13,922 nt of DNA, taken from NCBI GenBank assembly GCA_002726335.1, contig PBSR01000045.1:1-13922 (forward strand). The letters run 5' to 3'. Positions 6,640 to 13,568 of the stretch are shown here, piece after piece. Position 1 is the stretch's first letter, and every line of letters begins with the position of its first letter. The stretch is from Gemmatimonadaceae bacterium. GTDB taxonomy: Bacteria > Latescibacterota > UBA2968 > UBA8231. The position numbers and the translations under genes were made by a program. Below the pieces are notes generated by a model. It saw only the letters and a list, made by a program, of their open reading frames with translations. It was not told the DNA's origin and did no database searches.

Positions 6640-7589
6640 GTGCCGTACCGGGCTGGCCGCAAATGCCGGAAGAGGCGGGTTTCATCGAAGCCGTGGGTGT
6701 TGCCATCAGCTCACGCGACGAGGTGTTCGTCTTTGCGCGCGCAGAGATTCCCATTCTGATGTTCGACCGGGAGGGCCGGTACCTGCGCGGATGGGGGCAA
6801 GGTCAGTTCGTGCGACCTCACGGAATCTGGATCGGGCCGGATGACGACCTCTATCTCACCGACGACAAGGGACACAGCGTGCGCCGGTTCTCACTGGCTG
6901 GAGAGCTGATTCAGTCCATCGGTCCCGGGGGAGAGCCTGCCGACAGCGGCATCGAAGACATGGACTACCGCACGATCCAACCCGGCGTGGGGCCATACAA
7001 CATGCCCACCAACCTGGTCACGGGTCCGCAGGGAGATCTGTTCATCACCGACGGCTACGGCAACGCCCGGGTCCACCGATTCTCCGCGGCAGGCGAGCTG
7101 GAGGTATCCTGGGGCGAGCCCGGTGATTCACCGGGGCAGTTCAACGTGCCCCACGGGATCGCCGCCGACGCCGACGGTCGACTGTACGTCTGCGATCGTG
7201 AGAACAGCCGCATTCAGCTGTTCTCATCCGACGGTGAGCTGCTGGCGATCTGGGACGACGTGGCCCGCCCGTGTCAGGCGTTTGTGACTGGGGATCTCGT
7301 CTACGTTGCCGAGCTCGGGTTTCACGCCGGCGTGTTCCCCTGGAACACGCTGGACCGAAGTCGCACCGGCGGGCGGGTCAGCGTCTTTGATCGCGCCGGC
7401 AAGCTTCTGCACCGCTGGGGAGGGGGCAGAGACCCTGCGAGCCCCGAGGACTTCTATTCGCCCCACGATATCCAGGTCGACTCCGAGGGCAGTGTGTACG
7501 TGGCCGAGGTGAAGGTGTCTGCCGCCCGGCCCTCGGGTGCGGACTCATCAGGATTTCCCTCACTGCGAAAGTTCGAGCCCGTCCTATGA
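6636..7589 (+). CDS. NHL-repeat six-bladed beta-propeller (amidating-lyase-like)
   Basis: A 317-residue propeller built of NHL repeats. Clear blades include DDDLYLTDDKGHSVRRFS (from about residue 69), GDLFITDGYGNARVHRFS (about 132), PHGIAADADGRLYVCDREN followed by RIQLF (about 171-196), and a closing blade SPHDIQVDSEGSVYVAEV (about 275-292). The spacing and DREN-RIQLF wording resemble the peptidyl-alpha-hydroxyglycine amidating-lyase-like NHL proteins common in environmental bacteria. Those are seldom true amidating enzymes; a lactonase or sugar-acid-binding role is possible. No signal peptide is seen, so it is probably cytoplasmic. The GTG start overlaps the stop of the dehydrogenase by 4 bp and its own stop overlaps the next ATG, so stoichiometric co-translation is likely. 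In this setting a lactone-opening or ligand-binding function would fit, but that is inference. Confidence 0.85.
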   Translation: MSAVPGWPQMPEEAGFIEAVGVAISSRDEVFVFARAEIPILMFDREGRYLRGWGQGQFVRPHGIWIGPDDDLYLTDDKGHSVRRFSLAGELIQSIGPGGEPADSGIEDMDYRTIQPGVGPYNMPTNLVTGPQGDLFITDGYGNARVHRFSAAGELEVSWGEPGDSPGQFNVPHGIAADADGRLYVCDRENSRIQLFSSDGELLAIWDDVARPCQAFVTGDLVYVAELGFHAGVFPWNTLDRSRTGGRVSVFDRAGKLLHRWGGGRDPASPEDFYSPHDIQVDSEGSVYVAEVKVSAARPSGADSSGFPSLRKFEPVL

Positions 7590-9046
7590 ACAGCGTCGAG
7601 ATACCAGACGCCAAAGGCGTCTTCGCTCAGCCCTGGTCGTGGAAGAAGGTCGTGGGTCTGCTGGCGGTGTTCGGTCCGGCAGCCATCGTCGCCTCGGTGA
7701 GTATCGGGGCAGGTGAAACGATCGTCGTTGTGCGCATGGGTGCCTGGGCGGGGTATGGTCTGCTGTGGCTGGTGCTGCTCAGCTGCCTGGTGAAGGGCGT
7801 CTTCGTCACCTACCTGGTGGGCCGCTACACGGCGATCAGTGGCGAATACATCGGCCACCGGCTCGTCCGTCTGCCCGGGCCACGGGGCTGGTTGCTCATC
7901 GCCCTCATCCTCTTCGAGATGTTCGGCGCGCCCCTGGGCTGGGTGCCCATCGCCAAACCGTGTGGCGACCTGCTCCACTTCTTGTTCCGGGATTCGCTGA
8001 GCAGCCTGTTCGATTCCGAGATCTTCTGGGAGAACCTGTTCACCACCACCTTCATCGCCATGGCCATGCTGTTCGGCCTCAAGCTGTCCTTCGAGCGCCT
8101 GGAGAAGCAGCAGCTGGTGATCTGCGGCATCCTGGTGGTGGGCACGATGATGGGCACTCTGCTCGTGCGCCCCGATCTGGTCAAGACCCTGGTCGGCAGC
8201 CTGAGCGTCGGCAACATGCCGCCCTTTCCCTCGTGGGCACCCCGGGATGCCATCGACCATCCCATGCTGACCATGGCCACAACCTTCGGCTACGTAGGCG
8301 GCTCCGTGTTCGCCTACATCGCCTACTCCAACTGGATCGGTCTGCACGGCTGGGGACTGACCGGACACCGCGACATCGAGGCCATTCGTCAACGAGCCTT
8401 CGAGAGCGACAGCTACGACTATCTGCCCGACGATGCGGAACAGGTCGGCAGGCTGCGACGGCTGACGGCATCACTGCGCTGGGACGTGGGTCTGGGTGCC
8501 GTCGTTCTGCTCATCGTCACCGCCGCCTTCATGCTGTCGGGAGCCGCCGTGCTGTATCCCCTGGAGAGCCGTTTCGAAGGCTGGGGTCTGCTGACCGAAC
8601 AGGCACACGTGTGGCGCGCCATCCATCCGACGCTGGTGTGGATCTACTATGTCTGCATCATTGCCGCGCTCTGGGGCACTCTGCAGGCGTTGCCCGAGAT
8701 CTACGCGCGGGTCATGCAGGAGTTTCTGCAGGCCGTATGGCCCGACCGGGAGTGGGATTACGATCGTCTGAAGCGACGGATCTGCCTCTACATCTTCACC
8801 GTGGCAGTGGCCATCATCTGGCTCAACATCCCTTTCGACATCCTGATTCAGATCGCCGGCTTCATCATGGCCAACTTCGCCATCGCCTTGATCATGGCAG
8901 CGGCGGTGTATCTGAACTTCAAGCTGCCGCCCGCCTACCGCACCCACGGTCTGGTGCTCGCCGGGGCCATGGTGTCCATGGCCATCCTGGCCGTGTTCGC
9001 CGCCATCAGTGGTTGGGGGCTGGCGGTAAAGCTCAGCGGCGGTTGA
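7586..9046 (+). CDS. Nramp-related integral membrane transporter lacking canonical metal-site residues
   Basis: A 486-residue membrane protein with about 11 hydrophobic helices and the general Nramp layout. The first helix holds GPAAIVASVSIGAGE (residues 30-44), which aligns with the canonical DPGN helix but reads GAGE, so the metal-binding Asp is Gly41 and the Asn is Glu44. The sixth-helix motif of true Nramp proteins (MPH) is replaced by Phe242-Ala243-Tyr244 in GGSVFAYIAYSN. Classical proton-coupled manganese or iron transport is therefore doubtful. Bacterial relatives of this kind may carry other ions or organic substrates. A soluble loop of about 45 residues lies near 255-300. ATG 7586 overlaps the stop of the NHL gene (ATGA). 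As the last gene of the catabolic operon it may import the substrate. It ends 4 bp from the convergent antitoxin gene, leaving no room for a separate terminator. Confidence 0.85.
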   Translation: MNSVEIPDAKGVFAQPWSWKKVVGLLAVFGPAAIVASVSIGAGETIVVVRMGAWAGYGLLWLVLLSCLVKGVFVTYLVGRYTAISGEYIGHRLVRLPGPRGWLLIALILFEMFGAPLGWVPIAKPCGDLLHFLFRDSLSSLFDSEIFWENLFTTTFIAMAMLFGLKLSFERLEKQQLVICGILVVGTMMGTLLVRPDLVKTLVGSLSVGNMPPFPSWAPRDAIDHPMLTMATTFGYVGGSVFAYIAYSNWIGLHGWGLTGHRDIEAIRQRAFESDSYDYLPDDAEQVGRLRRLTASLRWDVGLGAVVLLIVTAAFMLSGAAVLYPLESRFEGWGLLTEQAHVWRAIHPTLVWIYYVCIIAALWGTLQALPEIYARVMQEFLQAVWPDREWDYDRLKRRICLYIFTVAVAIIWLNIPFDILIQIAGFIMANFAIALIMAAAVYLNFKLPPAYRTHGLVLAGAMVSMAILAVFAAISGWGLAVKLSGG

Positions 9047-9050
9047 GTCG

Positions 9051-9269
9051 CTACGACGCCCACTCGAGATTGAGTCTGCGGTCGTGCTCCACGCAGTCTC
9101 GCAGGTAGAGGTTGATGAGGTTCTGATAAGGAATGCCGGTTTCCTCGGCCATCCCCTTGAAGTACGCGATGATGTCGGTTCCCATTCGGATCGTCACTTG
9201 TTTCTTGAGGCGAGACGCGTAGGGATTCCGCCGCTTCTTCATCGTGGACAGATCGTATTCTTTCTTCAT
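9051..9269 (-). CDS. brnA: BrnA-type ribbon-helix-helix antitoxin
   Basis: A 72-residue protein, with basic residues 11-23 then KKQVTIRMGTDIIAYFK, AEETGIPYQNLINLYLRDC. This is the pattern of BrnA/CopG-type antitoxins: a short DNA-binding beta strand (VTIRM) followed by two helices. The antitoxin neutralises the partner RNase and, as a dimer of ribbon-helix-helix units, represses its own promoter. The ATG at 9269 overlaps the toxin stop (ATGA) and is preceded by GTGTAGG; a longer frame upstream to 9365 lies inside the toxin gene and is not used. The toxin-first order is usual for brnTA. Neighbouring genes on either side run the other way, so this is an independent module. Confidence 0.88.
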   Translation of the reverse strand: MKKEYDLSTMKKRRNPYASRLKKQVTIRMGTDIIAYFKGMAEETGIPYQNLINLYLRDCVEHDRRLNLEWAS

Positions 9270-9559
9270 CCTACACCCCACGGGTAATTGCGTTGTTCCG
9301 ACCTTGTAGCCTTCCGTGCTGAGATCAACCGGATGACATTTCCACTCTCTCGAATACAGTGGCACACGAGGAGAATGCGGAGTCTGGCGCTGACTCCGAG
9401 CAGAAGCAGTCGGTCTTCCCCCTCCGCGTGCTCGAAGTCGAAGAATTCGACAGCTTGTGGATCGTGGAACACGGAACGAGCTTCGTCAAAGGAAACGCCG
9501 TGCTTCCGCAGGTTCTCTCGATTTTTCGCCGCATCCCACTCGAACCGAATCTCATCCAT
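9266..9559 (-). CDS. brnT: BrnT-type ribonuclease toxin
   Basis: A 97-residue protein with the BrnT hallmarks: FEWDAAKNRENLRKHGVSFDEA (residues 6-27, split here as FEWDAAKNREN and LRKHGVSFDEA), VFHDPQAVEF, and near the end VIRLISARKATRSEQRNY (Ser80-Ala81-Arg82). BrnT has a RelE-like fold and cleaves RNA, slowing translation under stress, unless bound by BrnA. Length and motifs are intact, so the toxin is probably functional. It lies directly upstream of, and overlaps, the antitoxin gene. The ATG at 9559 sits only 36 bp from the divergent DUF5069 start codon. Confidence 0.9.
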   Translation of the reverse strand: MDEIRFEWDAAKNRENLRKHGVSFDEARSVFHDPQAVEFFDFEHAEGEDRLLLLGVSARLRILLVCHCIRESGNVIRLISARKATRSEQRNYPWGVG

Positions 9560-9594
9560 AACTACACTGTAATTAGCACAAGGCAGGTGGTCAA
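9540..9594. promoter_or_regulatory. Compact divergent promoter with TACA-C-TGTA palindrome
   Basis: On the minus strand TTGACC (9594-9589) and TACAGT (9571-9566) are spaced by 17 bp, a good sigma-70-type promoter for brnTA, with a start so close to ATG 9559 that the mRNA may be nearly leaderless. On the plus strand TACACT (9563-9568) with TCGAAC (9540-9545), also 17 bp apart, could serve the DUF5069 gene. Both -10 boxes lie in the 9-bp palindrome TACA-C-TGTA (9563-9571), a natural candidate operator for BrnA. Hexamers and palindrome are seen; roles are inferred. The plus-strand -35 is weak. Confidence 0.45.
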
Positions 9595-9595
9595 G

Positions 9596-10045
9596 ATGGA
9601 CAAACAGATCCCCCTCATCAGCACGCGCTCAAAGGGCCCGCTGGGGTTTGCCCATCTGCCGCGACTGTGGCTGAAGATGCGCCTGGCCGCCAGGGGTCAA
9701 CTCGCCGACGGATACCGTTCCGGCGAAGGAGGCTTCGATGGCCTCCTGCTCGAAGCTCTCGGTATCGAACTGAAGGACGCAGCCACGTTCATCGCGGATT
9801 CCCAGCCGAGTTACCTGGCCTTTGAGAAGTGGGTGCAGGAAAAGGCAAGGCCGGAGAGCCTGACACCGGAGGCGATCGCCGCAGTCAACGAGCGCATCCT
9901 GACCTTCCCGAAACCGGAGCCCGGACGGTCGGAGATGGTCGATCTGCTCGGACTGCCAAAGGACGACAGCGTGTGGTTCGGGACGGACCTCAATGATCTG
10001 GATGACTGGCAGGGCTTTCACACGGCAATGCTCGACGATCGGTGA
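9596..10045 (+). CDS. DUF5069-domain protein
   Basis: A 149-residue soluble protein. Segments GPLGFAHLPRLWLKMRLAARGQL, FDGLLLEALGI, FEKWVQEKA and, near the end, DSVWFGTDLNDLDDWQGFH match my recollection of the DUF5069 family, which is of unknown function and frequent in Verrucomicrobiota, Planctomycetota and related groups. No transmembrane segment or signal peptide is present. ATG 9596 follows AGGTGG at a suitable distance; a longer frame upstream would run through the brnT gene on the other strand and is not used. Its TGA overlaps the GTG of the phosphotransferase-like gene (GTGA), so the two are translationally coupled and may act together. No catalytic residues can be named. Confidence 0.75.
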   Translation: MDKQIPLISTRSKGPLGFAHLPRLWLKMRLAARGQLADGYRSGEGGFDGLLLEALGIELKDAATFIADSQPSYLAFEKWVQEKARPESLTPEAIAAVNERILTFPKPEPGRSEMVDLLGLPKDDSVWFGTDLNDLDDWQGFHTAMLDDR

Positions 10046-12621
10046 ACGGCGCAGTCGTCAATCTCAGCAGTCGATCCGCCCAGGATCCCGGTGTGTCCGG
10101 CACCAAGGGTGCCACCCTGGCGAGAATGCTCGCCGCGGGCCAGCACGTCCCCGCCGGGTTCGTCATCATCACGGCTGCCCTCGAGCATGCGGCGGAAGGA
10201 AGGGTGCGTATCGGCAGGCTGCTGGCCGGCGTGGAGGCTGGCAATCACCGGCAGATCGAACGGGCCAGCGAGCGCATTCGTACTGCTGTCGAGCAGCTAC
10301 CCTTGCCCCGTGGACTCGCCGCCGAAATCAGACGGGCCCACAAGAGGCTGGGGGCCACAGCCGTGTCGGTCCGGTCCTCTTCCACGGCGGAGGATCTCGA
10401 CGGCGCCAGTTTTGCCGGCCAGTACGATTCCTTCCTCAATGTCCGTTCCGCCGCTGACCTGCTGCGCCACGTGCGACGGGTGTGGGCGTCGCTGTACTCC
10501 GTACACGCCATCGGCTACCGACTGCGCCATGGGATCGGTGTGGACGACTGCCGCATGGCCGTCGTCGTGCAGACGCAACTCGTTCCGGACGCCGCAGGCG
10601 TGTTGTTCACCCGGGATCCGCTCACCGGCCAGCGCCGGTTCGTCGTCAGCGCTGCCCTCGGACTGGGGGAAGGTGTCGTTGCCGGCACGGCGCAGACCGA
10701 CCGCTTCGTCCTCTCGAGCAGGAGTGGCAAGCTGCTTTCCTCTGACATCGCCACCAAGAGGCACCGTGTGGCACCAGCCGCCGGGGGTAGCATCGAAAGC
10801 GTCTCCGTCGAGGGCAGACGGAGCCAGCGGCCGGCAGTAACCGGGGCCGTTCTGCGCAGTCTGGTCGCGGTGGGCAAAAAGCTCGAGGCGCTGCTCGGCG
10901 GGCCTCAGGACATCGAGTTCGCGGTCACGGGCAGACGGGTGCACATCCTGCAGTCGCGTCCGATGACGGCCCTCGAGCTGGCCAACCTTCCGGCCGAGCG
11001 GTGGGACATCGGCCTCGACCGTCGACGCTCGTGGTCCCGGAGCCGGGGGCCTCTCTACCGGCTGCAGGAGGACCTCACACGACTGGGCTTCGAGCAGGCC
11101 CGCATCTGCTATGACGAGACCGGCATGGGCACGGACCAGTGTCTGCTTCACCTCGCCAACGGCTACGTCTTCACCGCCTCGCCACGCGTCAGGGTCACGG
11201 AGATCCATCGCCGGCACGGACTGCAGCGACGGCGCGTAGCCGCCTGGGAGCGCAAGGGAATCTCCTTCTTTGAAGGCACCATGCGTGGCCGCATCGAGAA
11301 GCGCCTGGACACGATCGATCGCCGGCGCCGGCAGGCCCGGAGCTTGCGCGAGTTTGTCGCCTATCTCGAAGAGGCCATGAAGCTGTGCACCCTCGTCCAG
11401 CAGAATCTGCACTGGCGCCAGTGGGCGCCGCCGGAGCCGGGGCACAAGATGCGCCCGGACGGCGGCTGGCAGGACACCTTCCACAAACTCACTGGCGCCC
11501 CCAAGCTCGAAGCTGAGGTGCTCACTCAGGGGGTGCAGAACCGGATGACCCGTCTCATCGCCCGCCTGCTGGAGCTGGCCCGCATCGCCAAGGGGGATCG
11601 GGTCCTCGAGCGTCTGCTGCAGGAGGGGCGCTTCGGTGACCTGGAGTCACCGCGCCTTCGCGGTCGCGCCAGCGTGCAACACTTCCAGAAACGCTTCCGG
11701 CAGATGCTGCGCGTCTACGGCGCCAGAGCCGGCCACGGCTACGGCTCGCAGACCGACTTCTTTGCCGAGCCCACGTGGAACATGGAGCCCGGGCGCCCCC
11801 TCGATCTGATCGCCTCGTACACGGAGCAGGACCTGGACCGGCTCGAGAGTCTCGAGCCGGAAGCCCGGGACGAGCGCGTCCGCATGACCCGGAAGTACCG
11901 CGCCCAGCTGTCGGGTGAACCGGAGAAGCTCGCCCGCTTCGACGAGGGGCTGGACAAGGCCCACCGCCACGTCGTCTTCCTCGAGGACCACAACTACTAC
12001 ATGGAGCAGCGCACCATGGGGGTCCTGCGCGAGGCCATGCACACCGTAGGTGCCGAACTGGTGCGACGGGACCTGGTGGATGAACCCGATGATGTCTTTC
12101 ACTTCTCGCTGGAGGAGCTGAGACAGATTGCCCGCTCGAAAGAGGCCGGGGATCAGCGTCAGCTCGTGCTGCAGCGGCTCAGGGAGCACCGCCGCCGTCA
12201 GCAGCTCAAGGCGCCGAAGCGCCTCGGTGCAAAGCCGGGAAAGGCGAAGCGGAAGAAGGTCAGCGACGACGATCACGGTCGACGCGGGCGCAGGCTCAAG
12301 GGTGTCGGGGCGTCGGGGGGCCGAGGGACGGGACCCGCCGTCGTGATTTCAAAAGACCGTCCGCGCCTGCATCCAGGGGACGTGCTCGTGGCGCCCAACG
12401 TCGGTCCGGACTGGACCCCAGCCTTCGCCTTCATCGGGGGACTCGTACTCGACGAGGGCGCTCTATCGCAACACGCTGCCATCATCGCGCGGGAATACGG
12501 CGTGCCCGCCGTGATGCAGACGAAAGAAGCGACGAAGTCCATTCGGACAGGGCAGGTGGTCATCGTCGACGGTGACCGTGGCGTCGTCGAACTGGAAGAG
12601 GGATCCGGTCCGGCCGCCTGA
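10042..12621 (+). CDS. PEP-synthase-related phosphotransferase, rifampin-phosphotransferase-like architecture
   Basis: An 859-residue protein. Residues 1-310 are a PPDK/PEP-synthase ATP-grasp domain: SGTKGATLARM (Lys22), VPAGFVIITAA, VSVRSSSTAEDLDGASFAGQ (108-127), FTRDPLTG, and a closing ILQSRPMTAL (Gln304-Arg306). Residues 313-760 are a long helical middle region. The C-terminal 90 residues form the swivelling phosphohistidine domain, with GALSQHAAIIAREYGVPAV and catalytic His811. The C-terminal histidine domain and the length match rifampin phosphotransferase (867 aa) rather than PEP synthase, which ends in a TIM barrel. The reaction is probably ATP-dependent phosphotransfer (beta-phosphate) to an unknown acceptor; it need not be rifampin. 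A Lys/Arg-rich stretch at about 712-757 precedes the histidine domain. The GTG start overlaps the DUF5069 stop. Confidence 0.85.
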   Translation: MNGAVVNLSSRSAQDPGVSGTKGATLARMLAAGQHVPAGFVIITAALEHAAEGRVRIGRLLAGVEAGNHRQIERASERIRTAVEQLPLPRGLAAEIRRAHKRLGATAVSVRSSSTAEDLDGASFAGQYDSFLNVRSAADLLRHVRRVWASLYSVHAIGYRLRHGIGVDDCRMAVVVQTQLVPDAAGVLFTRDPLTGQRRFVVSAALGLGEGVVAGTAQTDRFVLSSRSGKLLSSDIATKRHRVAPAAGGSIESVSVEGRRSQRPAVTGAVLRSLVAVGKKLEALLGGPQDIEFAVTGRRVHILQSRPMTALELANLPAERWDIGLDRRRSWSRSRGPLYRLQEDLTRLGFEQARICYDETGMGTDQCLLHLANGYVFTASPRVRVTEIHRRHGLQRRRVAAWERKGISFFEGTMRGRIEKRLDTIDRRRRQARSLREFVAYLEEAMKLCTLVQQNLHWRQWAPPEPGHKMRPDGGWQDTFHKLTGAPKLEAEVLTQGVQNRMTRLIARLLELARIAKGDRVLERLLQEGRFGDLESPRLRGRASVQHFQKRFRQMLRVYGARAGHGYGSQTDFFAEPTWNMEPGRPLDLIASYTEQDLDRLESLEPEARDERVRMTRKYRAQLSGEPEKLARFDEGLDKAHRHVVFLEDHNYYMEQRTMGVLREAMHTVGAELVRRDLVDEPDDVFHFSLEELRQIARSKEAGDQRQLVLQRLREHRRRQQLKAPKRLGAKPGKAKRKKVSDDDHGRRGRRLKGVGASGGRGTGPAVVISKDRPRLHPGDVLVAPNVGPDWTPAFAFIGGLVLDEGALSQHAAIIAREYGVPAVMQTKEATKSIRTGQVVIVDGDRGVVELEEGSGPAA

Positions 12622-12623
12622 AG

Positions 12624-12639
12624 GGCTGTCCGTTCAGCC
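12624..12639. terminator. Small hairpin between convergent genes
   Basis: GGCTG and CAGCC (12624-12628 and 12635-12639) form a 5-bp stem with a 6-nt loop between the stop of the phosphotransferase-like gene and the convergent dehydrogenase stop. It could act on both strands. There is no T-run, so termination is a weak inference. Confidence 0.25.
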
Positions 12640-13419
12640 AACGCCGCAGGTCAGGACGCCGTCGACGACGAGATTCTGGCCGCTGATGTAGGCGGCCTCA
12701 TCCGAGGCGAGAAACAGAGCAGCGTGGGCGATGTCTTCGGGTTTTCCAGCCGCCAGCAGGCGCGGACGGGTATCGGGCGGGTCGGGGGAAGCATCGTCAT
12801 CGGACTGGGTTGCATCCGGGCGCAGCGTGAAGCCGGGTTCGAGCTTGGCCGAGTTGGCGCCGAGTTGTGTCGCAATGGCGCCCGGGCTGATGGCGTTGAA
12901 GCGGATGTTGTGCTCGGCGTATTCGACGGCCATCTGCCGGATCAGGCCGAACATGCCCGACTTGGAAGCGGCGTAGCCCGCCCAGTTGGCCCAGCCGAAC
13001 ATACCCTGCACCGAGGCGATGGTGACCACGGCCCCACCGCCTGCCAGCATGTGCGGCACCGACCCATGACAGATGCGGTAGAGGCTGCCGAGATTGACAT
13101 CGAGCACGCGCTGCCAGCGCTCGGGTTCGGTGTCGGCGATGGTGCCAACAATGGAGACGCCGGCGCAGTGGACGGCAATGTCGAGGCCGCCGAAATGGTC
13201 CACCGAGCGGGCGACGAGCTCGGCAACAGAAGCATCGCTGCTGACATCGGTTTCGATGAAGAGCGGCTGCTCGTTCCGGCCGGCCAACGCGGCGCCGGCT
13301 TCGGTGTCGCGGTCGGCGATGGTCACCGAGGCGCCTTCCCTGAGGAAGACCTCGACGGTGGCCCGGCCGATGCCGTTGGCCCCACCGGTGACGATGGCTC
13401 TCTTTCCTTGCAGTCTCAT
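12634..13419 (-). CDS. Short-chain dehydrogenase/reductase, classical SDR family
   Basis: A 261-residue classical SDR. The cofactor-binding motif TGGANGIG is at residues 11-18. Asp36 after the second strand favours NAD(H), and the TDVSS and HCAG segments follow as expected. The catalytic set is complete: Asn109, Ser136, Tyr149, Lys153 (GYAASK). SPGAIATQ and SGQNLVVDGVLTCG near the end are typical. The Asp/Pro-rich stretch at about 202-219 (TQSDDDASPDPPDT) is an unusual insertion in the substrate loop. ATG 13419 is chosen because AAAGGAG lies just upstream and it gives the normal MRLQGKRAIVTGG start; the frame is open to 13542 but without family similarity. It probably oxidises a secondary alcohol or sugar; the substrate is unknown. 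It converges with the phosphotransferase-like gene and diverges from the P-loop gene. Confidence 0.92.
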   Translation of the reverse strand: MRLQGKRAIVTGGANGIGRATVEVFLREGASVTIADRDTEAGAALAGRNEQPLFIETDVSSDASVAELVARSVDHFGGLDIAVHCAGVSIVGTIADTEPERWQRVLDVNLGSLYRICHGSVPHMLAGGGAVVTIASVQGMFGWANWAGYAASKSGMFGLIRQMAVEYAEHNIRFNAISPGAIATQLGANSAKLEPGFTLRPDATQSDDDASPDPPDTRPRLLAAGKPEDIAHAALFLASDEAAYISGQNLVVDGVLTCGVG

Positions 13420-13568
13420 GCGGCTCCTTTCGCGAGCACGCGGCCAATATAGGCTGTCCTGCCGGCTGCAGCCTGCACTCATGACCCGGGTCTGCGGGTT
13501 CGCATTACCCCTTGCAGGGGCATATCGTTCTGGGCAATGCAAAATGCCGAGACAATAGACGGAGACAT

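Noticed and set aside
7454..8392. Long minus-strand open frame (312 codons) opposite the NHL and transporter genes
   Set aside because: Its His/Gln/Gly-rich composition has no family pattern, and the opposite strand encodes well-supported proteins; it is an antisense shadow of GC-rich coding DNA.
7765..9108. Plus-strand open frame of 447 codons overlapping the transporter in another frame
   Set aside because: Arg/His/Gly-rich translation without hydrophobic helices or motifs; the transporter frame is clearly the coding one.
10297..11484. Long minus-strand open frame (395 codons) opposite the phosphotransferase-like gene
   Set aside because: The plus strand carries the recognisable ATP-grasp motifs; the reverse frame has no family similarity.
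10042..12621. Naming the enzyme rifampin phosphotransferase or PEP synthase outright
   Set aside because: The domain order favours the former and excludes a normal PEP synthase, but acceptor-site residues for rifampin cannot be verified by eye.
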